This document shows, one piece after another, positions 1 through 8,168 of a stretch of DNA of 64,000 bases. The stretch comes from Pontimicrobium aquaticum (lineage in GTDB: Bacteria > Bacteroidota > Bacteroidia > Flavobacteriales > Flavobacteriaceae). Below the pieces are notes generated by a model. The model worked only from the letters and a program-made list of their open reading frames with translations, did not search any database and was not told the origin of the DNA. Every line of letters starts with the position of its first letter. The first letter of the stretch is position 1. The stretch spans positions 1 through 64,000 of the forward strand of contig NZ_SUPL01000007.1 of NCBI RefSeq assembly GCF_005047595.1, in the 5' to 3' direction. A program made the translations under genes and the position numbers.

Positions 1-44
1 CACATTTGAGCCTTAATTACAAAACACCTAACTTTGTACACAAC

Positions 45-74
45 AAAAAAACCAGTGAAGTTAACTTCACTGGT
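45..74 (-). terminator. Rho-independent terminator of the barrel protein gene
   Basis: The palindrome at 51-74 (arm ACCAGTGAAGTT) forms a hairpin of about ten pairs with a TTAA loop. On the minus strand it is followed by seven T (plus-strand A at 45-51). It lies 60-90 bp after the stop codon of the minus-strand barrel gene, so it most likely ends that transcript. It is embedded in the 79-bp repeat. Confidence 0.7.
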
Positions 75-123
75 CCTATCTAATTTTTATTTATAAACTG
101 TCAACCTATTTTAGGACGACTCA
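45..123. repeat. 79-bp dispersed repeat, copy 1
   Basis: This 79-bp block recurs at 36221-36299 with a single mismatch (62 here is T, the second copy has C at 36238). It consists of a run of seven A, a 24-bp perfect palindrome (51-74), an AT-rich stretch, and a second imperfect dyad GTCAACCTATTTTAGGAC. Read on the minus strand it begins TGAGTCGTCCTAAAATAGG, which has the look of an insertion-sequence terminus, but no transposase lies beside either copy. That resemblance is from memory and is an inference. Both copies sit just downstream of minus-strand genes. Confidence 0.85.
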
Positions 124-135
124 TTATGAATATTA

Positions 136-621
136 TTAGAATTGATAACGAATACCTAAGGCAATATCGAAGTCTAAATCATCATTAATATCTCCAAAAC
201 CTAGTTCAGGTCTAAAATCTAAAGAGAGCAATAACGGAATATCAAAATCGTATTCAATGCCAATATTTCCAGCTATTAACAGCGATGTGCTACTATCATC
301 AACTCCTGGAGCAACGTTGTCTAAGCTATAAGAAGCAAAACCACCACCAGCACCAGCGTACCAGTTAAAATTACCATCTAAAGGCATAACCCATTGATAC
401 AAACCAACAGCTCGTACAGCATTATAGTTTTTTCCATCTCTCCATCCTAATCCAAATTCTAATCTATTAGCGTCACTCAAACCAAGTTGATAAGAAATTT
501 CAGCGCCAAAACCATCACTATCACCTAAGCGCAATCCTAAGGCATGGTCAGACACATCCTGTGCTTGCGTAGTAAGAGCAAATCCAATTAATGCAATTGA
601 TAATAAAAATAATTTTTTCAT
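136..621 (-). CDS. Exported outer-membrane beta-barrel protein
   Basis: Predicted protein of 161 aa starting MKKLFLLSIALIGFALTTQAQ, a clear signal peptide, with cleavage probably after AQA or AQ. I chose the ATG at 619-621 because the longer frame, from 672, would put 17 hydrophilic residues before the signal. The mature part is Gly/Asp/aromatic-rich with alternating hydrophobic residues typical of 8-strand barrels (GLRLGDSDGFGAEISYQLG; GAGGGFASYSL) and ends in IRYQF, a C-terminal Phe as expected for a BAM substrate. Family resemblance is to small OmpW/OMP_b-brl porin-like proteins. The specific role is unknown. It is transcribed divergently from aroC. Confidence 0.8.
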   Translation of the reverse strand: MKKLFLLSIALIGFALTTQAQDVSDHALGLRLGDSDGFGAEISYQLGLSDANRLEFGLGWRDGKNYNAVRAVGLYQWVMPLDGNFNWYAGAGGGFASYSLDNVAPGVDDSSTSLLIAGNIGIEYDFDIPLLLSLDFRPELGFGDINDDLDFDIALGIRYQF

Positions 622-806
622 AAGTTTTAAGTTTTTGTAAATGTAATTATTTTGATAAAAATATATCTCCATAACGCTAATATTATGCCAATATTGAATT
701 TTGACAAAAAATAATAAATAAATTAGAACTATTATTTAAAATCCATTTTTGTTTCTCTAATAATACAATTACATTAGCAAAACTAACTAATACTTATACA
801 TAATTA

Positions 807-1871
807 ATGGCTGGAAATTCCTTCGGAACTATTTTTAAACTTACAACCTTTGGCGAATCACATGGCGTGGCTATTGGTGGTGTTATAGATGGTTGTCCTG
901 CTGGACTAACATTAGATTTTGATGCTATTCAACACGAAATGGATAGACGTAAACCTGGTCAGTCAGACATTGTAACACAACGTAAAGAACCTGACACCGT
1001 TGAATTTTTGTCAGGAATATTTGAAGGTCAAACCACAGGAACTTCAATTGGTTTCATCATTAAAAATGCCAATCAGAAATCCAAAGACTATTCGCACATC
1101 AAGGATGTTTACAGACCAAGTCATGCCGATTATACTTACGACCAAAAATATGGAGTAAGAGATTATAGAGGTGGAGGTCGTAGTTCTGCACGAGAAACAG
1201 CATGTCGTGTAGTTGCTGGCGCAATAGCTAAACAACTACTTAAAAGTGTAAAGATTAATGCATTTACATCGTCCGTAGGAAAAATAAATATAAACAAACC
1301 ATATCAAGACTTAGATTTCTCAAAAATTGATGCTAATGCAGTACGCTGTCCAGATGAAGCTATAGCTAATAAAATGATAGCTCGTATCAAAGAAATTAGA
1401 AAAGAAGGAGATACCATAGGAGGAACTGTAACTTGTGTATTACAAAACGTTCCTGTTGGTTTAGGTGAACCTGTATTTGATAGACTTCATGCAGAATTGG
1501 GAAAAGCAATGCTTTCTATTAATGCTGTTAAAGGGTTTGAATATGGTAGCGGATTTTGTGGTGTGGAAATGAAAGGTAGTGAGCATAACGATATTTTTAA
1601 TGCTGATGGAAGTACAAAAACTAACCTGTCTGGAGGAATTCAAGGAGGTATTAGTAATGGAGAAGATATTTATTTTAGAGTAGCATTTAAACCAGTTGCT
1701 ACTATTATGCAAAAACAAGAAACAATCGATGTTGATGGGAATACATTGCAAATGCAAGGTAAAGGACGCCATGATCCTTGTGTAGTTCCTAGAGCAGTAC
1801 CCATTGTGGAGGCCATGGCAGCCTTGGTGCTTGCAGACTATTATTTACTAAATAAGATTACTAAACTATAA
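807..1871 (+). CDS. aroC: Chorismate synthase
   Basis: Chorismate synthase converts 5-enolpyruvylshikimate 3-phosphate to chorismate using reduced FMN, the last common step of aromatic amino acid synthesis. The 354-aa length is normal for the short bacterial form. Signature regions are visible: [19 protein letters not shown] at residues 15-33 with the conserved catalytic-region His19, the [12 protein letters not shown] block near residue 125, and [20 protein letters not shown] near the C terminus. It starts with MAGNSFG, the usual start of the family. The gene stands alone; no other shikimate genes are in the window. The following gene has its own structured leader. Confidence 0.97.
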   Translation: MAGNSFGTIFKLTTFGESHGVAIGGVIDGCPAGLTLDFDAIQHEMDRRKPGQSDIVTQRKEPDTVEFLSGIFEGQTTGTSIGFIIKNANQKSKDYSHIKDVYRPSHADYTYDQKYGVRDYRGGGRSSARETACRVVAGAIAKQLLKSVKINAFTSSVGKININKPYQDLDFSKIDANAVRCPDEAIANKMIARIKEIRKEGDTIGGTVTCVLQNVPVGLGEPVFDRLHAELGKAMLSINAVKGFEYGSGFCGVEMKGSEHNDIFNADGSTKTNLSGGIQGGISNGEDIYFRVAFKPVATIMQKQETIDVDGNTLQMQGKGRHDPCVVPRAVPIVEAMAALVLADYYLLNKITKL

Positions 1872-1876
1872 ACTAG

Positions 1877-1975
1877 ATATGAAACATTTATAACAATGTA
1901 TTTTGCTATCAAAATACAATACTAAATGAATGTTACATGTGACAGATTAAAAACAAATAAAATATACACATGAAA
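1877..1975 (+). promoter_or_regulatory. Candidate structured leader RNA, copy A
   Basis: The 98-bp gap before the symporter start holds a set of elements that recurs before the gene at 34570. In order: GAAACAT (1881-1887); an outer stem AACATT (1883-1888) with AATGTT (1929-1934); an inner hairpin GTATTTTG-CTAT-CAAAATAC (1898-1917); the 13-mer TGTTACATGTGAC (1931-1943); a 26-nt A-rich spacer; and ACACATG at the start codon. CATGTG (1936-1941) is complementary to CACATG (1967-1972), which contains the ATG, so the start codon could be sequestered. Sequence facts are direct; a regulatory RNA role is inferred. Confidence 0.5.
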
Positions 1976-3295
1976 AAACTCGCATTACATTGGCAAATTT
2001 TAATAGGAATGCTCTTAGGTTTAATTTTTGGCTTTATCATGCTACAAATTGATGGAGGTAAGGCATTTACCGATGATTGGATAAAACCACTAGGTAGCAT
2101 TTTTGTTAAACTATTAAAATTAATAGCAATTCCGTTGATACTTGCATCTTTAATAAAGGGTATTTCAGATTTAAAGGATATCTCAAAATTTAAAAGAATT
2201 GGTGTTCGTACGATTGTTACATATGTCATTACTACTGTTGTAGCCATTTCTATAGGTCTTATGGTTGTTAATATATTACAACCTGGTGAAGGTGTTTCAG
2301 AAGAGACTATTTCAAAACTTACAAATACATATTCTCAAAACAGTGGCGTTCAAGGTAAAATAGCCGAAGCTACAAAGCAAGTAGAAAGTGGACCATTACA
2401 GTTTATTGAAGATATGGTGCCTGATAACGCCTTTAAGGCAATGAGTGAAAACGGATTAATGTTGCAAGTAATATTTTTCTCAATATTTCTAGCAATTTCT
2501 ATGCTTTTAATAGGTGAAAAAAGAGCAGAACCATTAAAAAACCTATTCGATTCTCTTAATGATGTTGTTTTGAAAATGGTAGATTTAATCATGTTAACTG
2601 CACCTTATGCTGTATTTGCTCTTCTCGCGAGTGTGGTTGTGTCTTCTGATGATCCTGATATTTTAGTAGCCTTGGCACAATATGCAGGTGTTGTTCTTTT
2701 AGGCTTAGCTTTAATGATTGTTTTCTATACAATTATAGTGTCAAGTTATACCAAGAAAAACCCATTCTGGTTCTTAAAAGAAATTAGTCCAGCACAATTA
2801 TTAGCTTTTTCAACGAGTAGTAGTGCTGCAACACTTCCTGTAACCATGGAGCGTGTTGAAGAACACATTGGAGTGGATAAAGAAGTTTCGAGTTTTGTAT
2901 TGCCTGTTGGAGCAACTATTAATATGGATGGAACAAGTTTGTATCAAGCAGTTGCAGCTGTATTTATTTTTCAAGCTTTAGGTTTAGATTTAACTTTTGG
3001 CGATCAGATAACAATTGTTCTAACAGCGTTATTAGCATCTATAGGAAGTGCTGCTGTTCCAGGTGCAGGAATGGTAATGCTGGTTATTGTATTGGAGTCT
3101 GTTGGTCTTCCACCAGAATTATTACCAATTGGTTTGGCACTCATTTTTGCAGTAGATAGACCGTTAGATATGTGTCGAACAATTGTGAATGTTACAGGTG
3201 ATGCAATGGTCTCTATGATTGTTGCAAAATCTGTTGGAAAACTAGGTGAACCAAAAATAAAAAATTGGGATGACCATTATGAAGAGGTAAAATAA
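1970..3295 (+). CDS. Dicarboxylate/amino acid:cation symporter (DAACS family)
   Basis: 441-aa inner-membrane secondary transporter of the glutamate/aspartate/C4-dicarboxylate family (GltP/DctA type), which couples uptake of acidic substrates to Na+ or H+. Family motifs are plain: the serine-rich re-entrant hairpin FSTSSSAATLPVT (about residues 282-294), NMDGTSLY in TM7 (about 319-326), SAAVPGAGMVML in hairpin 2 and DRPLDMCRTIVNVTGD in TM8. Seven or eight hydrophobic segments precede and enclose these. Substrate cannot be fixed from sequence. It follows aroC by 98 bp, which contains the candidate leader RNA, and lies 55 bp before the next gene, so it may be the first gene of that transcript. 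Confidence 0.93.
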   Translation: MKKLALHWQILIGMLLGLIFGFIMLQIDGGKAFTDDWIKPLGSIFVKLLKLIAIPLILASLIKGISDLKDISKFKRIGVRTIVTYVITTVVAISIGLMVVNILQPGEGVSEETISKLTNTYSQNSGVQGKIAEATKQVESGPLQFIEDMVPDNAFKAMSENGLMLQVIFFSIFLAISMLLIGEKRAEPLKNLFDSLNDVVLKMVDLIMLTAPYAVFALLASVVVSSDDPDILVALAQYAGVVLLGLALMIVFYTIIVSSYTKKNPFWFLKEISPAQLLAFSTSSSAATLPVTMERVEEHIGVDKEVSSFVLPVGATINMDGTSLYQAVAAVFIFQALGLDLTFGDQITIVLTALLASIGSAAVPGAGMVMLVIVLESVGLPPELLPIGLALIFAVDRPLDMCRTIVNVTGDAMVSMIVAKSVGKLGEPKIKNWDDHYEEVK

Positions 3296-3350
3296 GTTAT
3301 AAACCCCTAATTACTGAGTTTAAAAAGTGTTTAATTTAAGCATAAATAAG

Positions 3351-4388
3351 ATGAATATTTGTTTTATAATGTACCCTTGGGAAGACATTGACCCAGAAAA
3401 CGATACAAGTTTAGCACTTATTAAAGAGTGCTCAAAGCGAGGTCATGGTGTTGCCATGTGCACACCTGCCAACTTAACCATTAGAAACAGTGTCACTAAC
3501 GCTTTTTGCACTGTTATTGGGCGAATGGAGAAAGTACCAAGTACACTTAAAGCATTCTATAAAAAAGCGCAACTACGAGAAGAAATGCTGCCTCTTGCAG
3601 GTTTTGATGCTATATTTTTTAGAGCAAATCCACCACTTGACCCAATCATGTTAAACTTCTTGGATTCAGTAAAAGATGATGTGTTTATTATCAATTCTCT
3701 TCAAGGTATGAGAGAAGCCAATAATAAGCTTTATACAGCTGCTTTTGGAGATGCGCACAGTAACATTATCCCTGCTACTCACGTGTCTAAAAACAAAAAT
3801 TATTTAGTAAAACAAATAAAAGAATCTAAGTCTGATAGAATGATACTAAAACCCTTAAATGGTTTTGGAGGTTCAGGTGTCATTCTTATTGAAAAATCTG
3901 CGATGAGTAATATTAATTCATTGTTAGATTTTTATATTACAGGTGCTGATGGAGCTTCAAATTATGTTATTTTGCAAGATTACATTGAAGGTGCCGACCA
4001 AGGAGATGTTAGAATTTTATTGCTAAATGGCGAACCAGTAGGAGCTATGAAACGTGTTCCAGGAACAGACGACCATCGTTCTAATGTATCAGCTGGAGGA
4101 AGTGTGCAAAAGCATATTCTATCAAAGGCAGAAAAAGCTTTGTGTAAACAAATTGGTCCAAAATTGGTCAAAGATGGCTTGTATTTTGTTGGTATTGATG
4201 TGATAGGAGGAAAGTTAGTAGAAGTTAACGTCATGTCTCCTGGAGGTATTACATACATTAATAAAGTATATAAACCTAAAGTGAAAGTTGAAGAAAAAGT
4301 TATAGATTTCCTTGAAAGCAAAGTATTAGATAAGCTTCAAGCTTTTGATAGACGTTCACGTTTAAGAAAAACAGTAGATGAAGCTTAA
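3351..4388 (+). CDS. GshB-like ATP-grasp ligase (glutathione synthetase family)
   Basis: 345 aa from the ATG at 3351 (MNICFIMYPWEDID); the frame stays open upstream to 3327 but homologous proteins start at the beta-strand NICFIMYPWE. The fold is GshB-like: N-terminal domain, a glycine-rich ATP-grasp loop KPLNGFGGSGV (about residues 167-177), the metal/ATP region DQGDVRILLLNGEPVG, and the C-terminal GIDVIGGKLVEVNVMSPGGI that closes the active site. Such enzymes join a carboxylate to an amine through an acyl phosphate. Annotation pipelines would call it glutathione synthase, but no gamma-glutamylcysteine ligase is nearby and its neighbours (amidohydrolase, DUF1704 metallopeptidase) suggest a different peptide-like substrate. 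First gene of a tight operon to 7587. Confidence 0.85.
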   Translation: MNICFIMYPWEDIDPENDTSLALIKECSKRGHGVAMCTPANLTIRNSVTNAFCTVIGRMEKVPSTLKAFYKKAQLREEMLPLAGFDAIFFRANPPLDPIMLNFLDSVKDDVFIINSLQGMREANNKLYTAAFGDAHSNIIPATHVSKNKNYLVKQIKESKSDRMILKPLNGFGGSGVILIEKSAMSNINSLLDFYITGADGASNYVILQDYIEGADQGDVRILLLNGEPVGAMKRVPGTDDHRSNVSAGGSVQKHILSKAEKALCKQIGPKLVKDGLYFVGIDVIGGKLVEVNVMSPGGITYINKVYKPKVKVEEKVIDFLESKVLDKLQAFDRRSRLRKTVDEA

Positions 4389-4424
4389 TTTTGTTATTAG
4401 TCAATATTCCGAAATTAGATAATT

Positions 4425-5258
4425 ATGGCAAGAACTGTTACTTTAGAACCTATAGTCTCGGTGGAATGGTTGCATAACCATTTAGATAATAATAATCTGC
4501 TTGTTTTTGATGCAAGCATGCCAAAAGTAACATCTAATAGTAGTGCATCAGTAGTATTCCAAATTCCTAGTGCACAATTTTTTGATATCAAACAGGTATT
4601 TAGTGATGTAAGTGCTCCTTTTCCAAACACGGTACCTTCTGAAGAACAATTTACTAAAGAAGTTCAAAATTTAGGTGTAAACTCAAATAGCATGATTGTG
4701 GTTTATGATGATAAAGGTATTTATTCTAGTGCAAGAGTTTGGTATTTGTTTAAGGCTTTTGGTTTTAATAATGTTGCAGTGTTAGATGGAGGGTTGCCTC
4801 AGTGGAAAACAGCAAATTACCCTTTAGAGGCAAAGCAAATTAATGCTAGACCTAAAGGTAATTTCATTGCCAAATATAACCCTAAAGCATTCAAGTTTTT
4901 TAATGATATTAAAGCATCATCAAGCAACGCAGAGCATCTTATTATTGATGCACGCTCAGCTAATCGTTTTAAAGGAATATCCCCAGAACCAAGAAAAGGT
5001 TTGAGAAGTGGTAATATACCCAATTCAGTCAATATTCCTTACTCCGAATTATTGGTAAACGGTCATTGTTTTAAAAGCAAAAAAGCCATTGAAAAAGAGT
5101 TTAACGCCATCAATGCAAAAGAGCAGCATTTAGTTTTTTCATGCGGCTCTGGAATTACAGCTTGTATATTGGCTTTAGGAGCTGAATTAATTAATAAAAC
5201 AGATTATTCAGTCTATGATGGTTCTTGGACTGAATATGGCTCATTAACAACAGAATAA
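4425..5258 (+). CDS. Tandem-rhodanese sulfurtransferase (thiosulfate/3-mercaptopyruvate type)
   Basis: 277 aa with two rhodanese domains: an inactive N-terminal one (about 8-130, ending VAVLDGGLPQW) and a catalytic one (about 160-275) with the loop CGSGITAC, whose first Cys would carry the persulfide. The CGSG(V/I)T form of the loop is that of 3-mercaptopyruvate sulfurtransferases (SseA-like) rather than thiosulfate sulfurtransferases, so sulfur donation from 3-mercaptopyruvate is the better guess. No signal peptide, so cytosolic. It sits 36 bp after the ATP-grasp gene and 2 bp before the next, within the same operon. Confidence 0.9.
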   Translation: MARTVTLEPIVSVEWLHNHLDNNNLLVFDASMPKVTSNSSASVVFQIPSAQFFDIKQVFSDVSAPFPNTVPSEEQFTKEVQNLGVNSNSMIVVYDDKGIYSSARVWYLFKAFGFNNVAVLDGGLPQWKTANYPLEAKQINARPKGNFIAKYNPKAFKFFNDIKASSSNAEHLIIDARSANRFKGISPEPRKGLRSGNIPNSVNIPYSELLVNGHCFKSKKAIEKEFNAINAKEQHLVFSCGSGITACILALGAELINKTDYSVYDGSWTEYGSLTTE

Positions 5259-5260
5259 TT

Positions 5261-5590
5261 ATGAAACAACCTCATTGGACTAAAGAAGAACTAGTCGCAT
5301 ATATATTGCTTTACACGGCACATTCAAACTTTGATGAAGCCAATACCGAAAAAAATGTCATTATCTCAAAAGTAGATATGCAAACCTTTCAAAGAATTCA
5401 TGATGAATTCGATAAAGACAATGACTACCAAAGTTTGCAAAAAATTATTCAAGGAGTGAAAGACCATGATTATGATGCCGACGAATTAAAATCTTTATTT
5501 ACCGATATCAAAACATTATTTTTAAGTGATGGCGAATACGATATTCTAGAGCGTAATATGTTTCTGTACCTTAAAAAGATATTGAGTTGA
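5261..5590 (+). CDS. Small acidic helical protein of unknown function
   Basis: 109 aa, soluble, strongly helical and acidic (EFDKDNDYQSL, DHDYDADELKSLF). I do not recognise a characterised family; the pattern of helices and the DADELKSLF/LFLSDGEYDILERNMFLYL end faintly recall TerB-like all-helical domains, which I would not assert. It lies 2 bp after the sulfurtransferase and 1 bp before the amidohydrolase, so it is translationally coupled to the operon and likely serves the same process, possibly as a small partner of one of its enzymes. Confidence 0.75.
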   Translation: MKQPHWTKEELVAYILLYTAHSNFDEANTEKNVIISKVDMQTFQRIHDEFDKDNDYQSLQKIIQGVKDHDYDADELKSLFTDIKTLFLSDGEYDILERNMFLYLKKILS

Positions 5591-5591
5591 T

Positions 5592-6422
5592 ATGAAAAAA
5601 CTGTCTGTTGATGCAATTATTAATAAAATAAAGCAGCAGCAAACGTTTCATGCCGTTGCTGAGGATTACTCATTTACTCTAAAAATTGATAATTATGTGC
5701 CTTATGTATGTGCAGCCATACATGATGGACATCAATTTAGAAAGGAACTTTGGGATAATTGTTTGCATACCGCATACGACAGATGGTACGAAGAAGACCC
5801 AGAAACCAAAAACATGATTGCATCTCATCCTATTGTAATAGCTGGTTGTGATTCTCGATTTGAATACGATATAAATAGACCTCCTGAAGAAGCAGTTTTT
5901 GAAACGGCTTGGGGAAAACAACTTTGGAAAAACACTTTGCCTGAAGTTCAAAAACAAAAATCACTTGCAAAACATAAAGCCTTTTATAAAGTAGTTCATG
6001 CATTAATCGATACTATTGAATCCAAATACGGGATGGCTATTGTTTATGATATGCATAGCTATAATTGGAAACGTTGGGATAGGGAAGTCCCTACTTGGAA
6101 TTTGGGTACAAGTAATGTCGATAATGAACGTTTTGATGAAGATATTGAAACATGGAGGCAAAGTCTTTCCGAAATTATTTTACCTAGTAATATTAAATCA
6201 ACAGCATTAATTAATAACACCTTTTTTGGTAATGGCTATTTTTTAAAATACATTACTAATAACTTTAAAAACACATTAGTTTTAGCAACCGAAATAGCTA
6301 AAGTGTATTGTGATGAGCACAAACAAGTTATTTTTCCTGAAATTGTAAGCAGTGTTGCAGCACAACTCAAGGCTCGAATTCCGAAACATGCTATGTCATT
6401 TATAGAAAAGCACAGTAAATAA
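5592..6422 (+). CDS. N-formylglutamate amidohydrolase-like hydrolase
   Basis: 276 aa of the N-formylglutamate amidohydrolase (HutG/FGase) fold, a zinc-dependent hydrolase family distantly related to metallocarboxypeptidases. Visible hallmarks are VPYVCAAIHDGHQF (zinc-ligand region near residue 45), GCDSRFEYDINRPPEEAVFE (about 92-111) and AIVYDMHSYNWKR (about 149-161). The family removes acyl groups from or cleaves acidic amino acid derivatives. No hutH/U/I genes are near, so a histidine-degradation role is unlikely; context with an ATP-grasp ligase and a DUF1704 peptidase suggests action on a small Glu-containing or peptide-like molecule (inference). 7 bp before the next gene. Confidence 0.85.
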   Translation: MKKLSVDAIINKIKQQQTFHAVAEDYSFTLKIDNYVPYVCAAIHDGHQFRKELWDNCLHTAYDRWYEEDPETKNMIASHPIVIAGCDSRFEYDINRPPEEAVFETAWGKQLWKNTLPEVQKQKSLAKHKAFYKVVHALIDTIESKYGMAIVYDMHSYNWKRWDREVPTWNLGTSNVDNERFDEDIETWRQSLSEIILPSNIKSTALINNTFFGNGYFLKYITNNFKNTLVLATEIAKVYCDEHKQVIFPEIVSSVAAQLKARIPKHAMSFIEKHSK

Positions 6423-6429
6423 TTACCTA

Positions 6430-7587
6430 ATGAAGCAAGAGATTAATACAGTTAATAAAATATTATTAAATATTGACACGCATTTGCATAAACTTGTCAA
6501 AAAGATTGAACTTTTAACCTATGTAAATCCAATTAACATTGAAAGTGAAAAAGAAAGGTTTTTTGCTTCTAAATATTTATCCGAACCAGATTTTATATAT
6601 CCAAATATAGATTTTGATAAATTTAAATTGCATAAAGAGCTTTTTTCATTACCAATTGAAAAAATTGAAGACGATAGAATTAAAAGCTTATATCAAGATA
6701 TTATATATTTCTACTCTGGTTTAATTCAATCTATTGAAACCATTGGAACAGGAAAGAAATTTTATTATAACAGTTTGCATTCGTTTGGTACACCAACTGA
6801 AAAAGATGTGGAAAATGCAAAGTTTATTTTGCATTTTGATGAAAACTTAGAAGCTGAACACTTTAAGCCAAAACATTCTGTATTACAAACAGAAACTTTT
6901 TTTAAAGACTATTCAAAGCGTTACGATTTTAAGTATCATATTACGCATTCTGACAGGATGGGTGCTATAGCTATGGTGTTAAACAATCAACAAACACTAG
7001 TGCTTAATAGTAACCATATGTTTAGTGATAATGAAATTGGTGTACTCACCAATCATGAAATAGGTGTACACATGGTAACTACTATGAATGCATTATTACA
7101 TCCATTAAAAATATTTTCTCACGGATTCCCTAACAATGTTGAAACGCAAGAAGGCTTGTCTGTTTTTAGCGAATATATGTCAGGAAACTTAACAATAAAG
7201 CGTCTTAAAGAGCTAGCGTATCGCGTGCTTGCAGTAAATTGTTTAGCTAAAGGAAACTCTTTTTCTAAAACATTTAGAATGCTGCATAGTACTTATGATT
7301 TAAATAAAAATGATGCGTTTTATATTACTACAAGAGTACATAGAGGAGGAGGTTTTACAAAAGACTATCTGTACTTAACTGGATTAAGTAAAATTTACAG
7401 CCTTTATAAGAAAGGTACAAGCCTAGATGTATTATTAACAGGAAAAGTGTCTATTGAATACAAAAGTGATATTGAATATTTGCAAGAAAAAGGATTAGCA
7501 GTAAAACCGAAGTATATTACAGATTCTTTTGCAGAAAATAACAACAAAAATAAAACGATTGATTTCATTTTAGATAATTTAAAATAA
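6430..7587 (+). CDS. DUF1704 zinc metallopeptidase-like protein (QEGLA motif family)
   Basis: 385 aa. The protein carries HEIGVH at residues 209-214 (an HExxxH zinc motif) and QEGLS at 240-244, the QEGLA motif that gives the family its older name of flavohemoglobin expression-modulating protein. The Glu of QEGLS is probably the third metal ligand. The DUF1704 family includes the eukaryotic tubulin detyrosinase MATCAP, which uses the same HExxxH arrangement; that is established for the eukaryotic member only. Further conserved-looking blocks are HSDRMGAIAMVLNN (about 175) and RVHRGGGFTKDYLYLTG (about 299). No signal peptide, so cytosolic. Last gene of the operon starting at 3351; bacterial substrate unknown. 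Confidence 0.88.
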   Translation: MKQEINTVNKILLNIDTHLHKLVKKIELLTYVNPINIESEKERFFASKYLSEPDFIYPNIDFDKFKLHKELFSLPIEKIEDDRIKSLYQDIIYFYSGLIQSIETIGTGKKFYYNSLHSFGTPTEKDVENAKFILHFDENLEAEHFKPKHSVLQTETFFKDYSKRYDFKYHITHSDRMGAIAMVLNNQQTLVLNSNHMFSDNEIGVLTNHEIGVHMVTTMNALLHPLKIFSHGFPNNVETQEGLSVFSEYMSGNLTIKRLKELAYRVLAVNCLAKGNSFSKTFRMLHSTYDLNKNDAFYITTRVHRGGGFTKDYLYLTGLSKIYSLYKKGTSLDVLLTGKVSIEYKSDIEYLQEKGLAVKPKYITDSFAENNNKNKTIDFILDNLK

Positions 7588-7722
7588 AGTAAAATTCTTT
7601 TATCAAAGAAAACAGGTTTTAAACGAAAAATTTACTAAAAATTAAAATGCTTATCTATATTTATAATCACCAAAATAAGTGTGCTAAGATTTACATTTAA
7701 TTGTGTTAATTGTTAAGTGTAT

Positions 7723-7752
7723 AAAACCCTAAGTGATATCTTAGGGTTTTTT
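7723..7752. terminator. Bidirectional Rho-independent terminator
   Basis: An 11-bp stem AAAACCCTAAG / CTTAGGGTTTT around the 6-nt loop TGATAT, with T-rich tails on both strands. It sits between the end of the DUF1704 operon (plus) and the stop codon of the DCC-family gene (minus, stop at 7751-7753), so it can end both convergent transcripts. Confidence 0.85.
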
Positions 7753-8167
7753 ATTTTAAAAATTTTACTTTTAACTCAGGTGTAGGAATCATACAAGCTT
7801 CTTTTTTACCATACCATTTATACCTGTTCTTTGCAATATAATCGTACACCCAATTTCTAATAAAGGGAGGTACGATATAAAAAATAACCAATAAATTTCT
7901 TGGAAACCCCAATTTTAAAGCAATTGCTAGAGCTGCCGACGATTTTATTTTTAAACCATTTTTTTCTGAATACAGTAAAACAGAATCTGTTTTAGAGGTA
8001 TCTAATCCAAAGTGCTTTATAATTTTTGTTCCTGTGTTTCCTTGTAATGGTGCAAACATAAATACATTGTTATGGTCATGTTTAATAACATAATTAATAC
8101 TTGAATTGCAAAGGTTGCAAACACCATCAAAAAGTATTAATTGTTTATGCTTTGGTAATTGAATCAT
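7751..8167 (-). CDS. DCC-family thiol-disulfide oxidoreductase-like protein (DUF393)
   Basis: 138 aa. The N terminus has ILFDGVCNLCNSS (about residues 10-22), the Dx(3)CxxC signature of the DUF393/DCC family, which adopts a thioredoxin-like context and is presumed redox active. A hydrophobic stretch NLLVIFYIVPPFIRNWVYDYIAKNRY and a C-terminal Cys (KKEACMIP) are typical of the family. The true reaction is not established for this family. The start lies 1 bp after the MutS2 stop codon, so the two genes are cotranscribed. Confidence 0.85.
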   Translation of the reverse strand: MIQLPKHKQLILFDGVCNLCNSSINYVIKHDHNNVFMFAPLQGNTGTKIIKHFGLDTSKTDSVLLYSEKNGLKIKSSAALAIALKLGFPRNLLVIFYIVPPFIRNWVYDYIAKNRYKWYGKKEACMIPTPELKVKFLK

Positions 8168-8168
8168 C

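Noticed and set aside
1461-1772. Minus-strand ORF within aroC.
   Set aside because: Antisense shadow of a conserved enzyme; no signal peptide, motif or promoter.
1898-1917. Hairpin GTATTTTG-CTAT-CAAAATAC as a terminator for aroC.
   Set aside because: No T-run follows and the stem is AT-rich. It fits better as the inner hairpin of the leader before the symporter.
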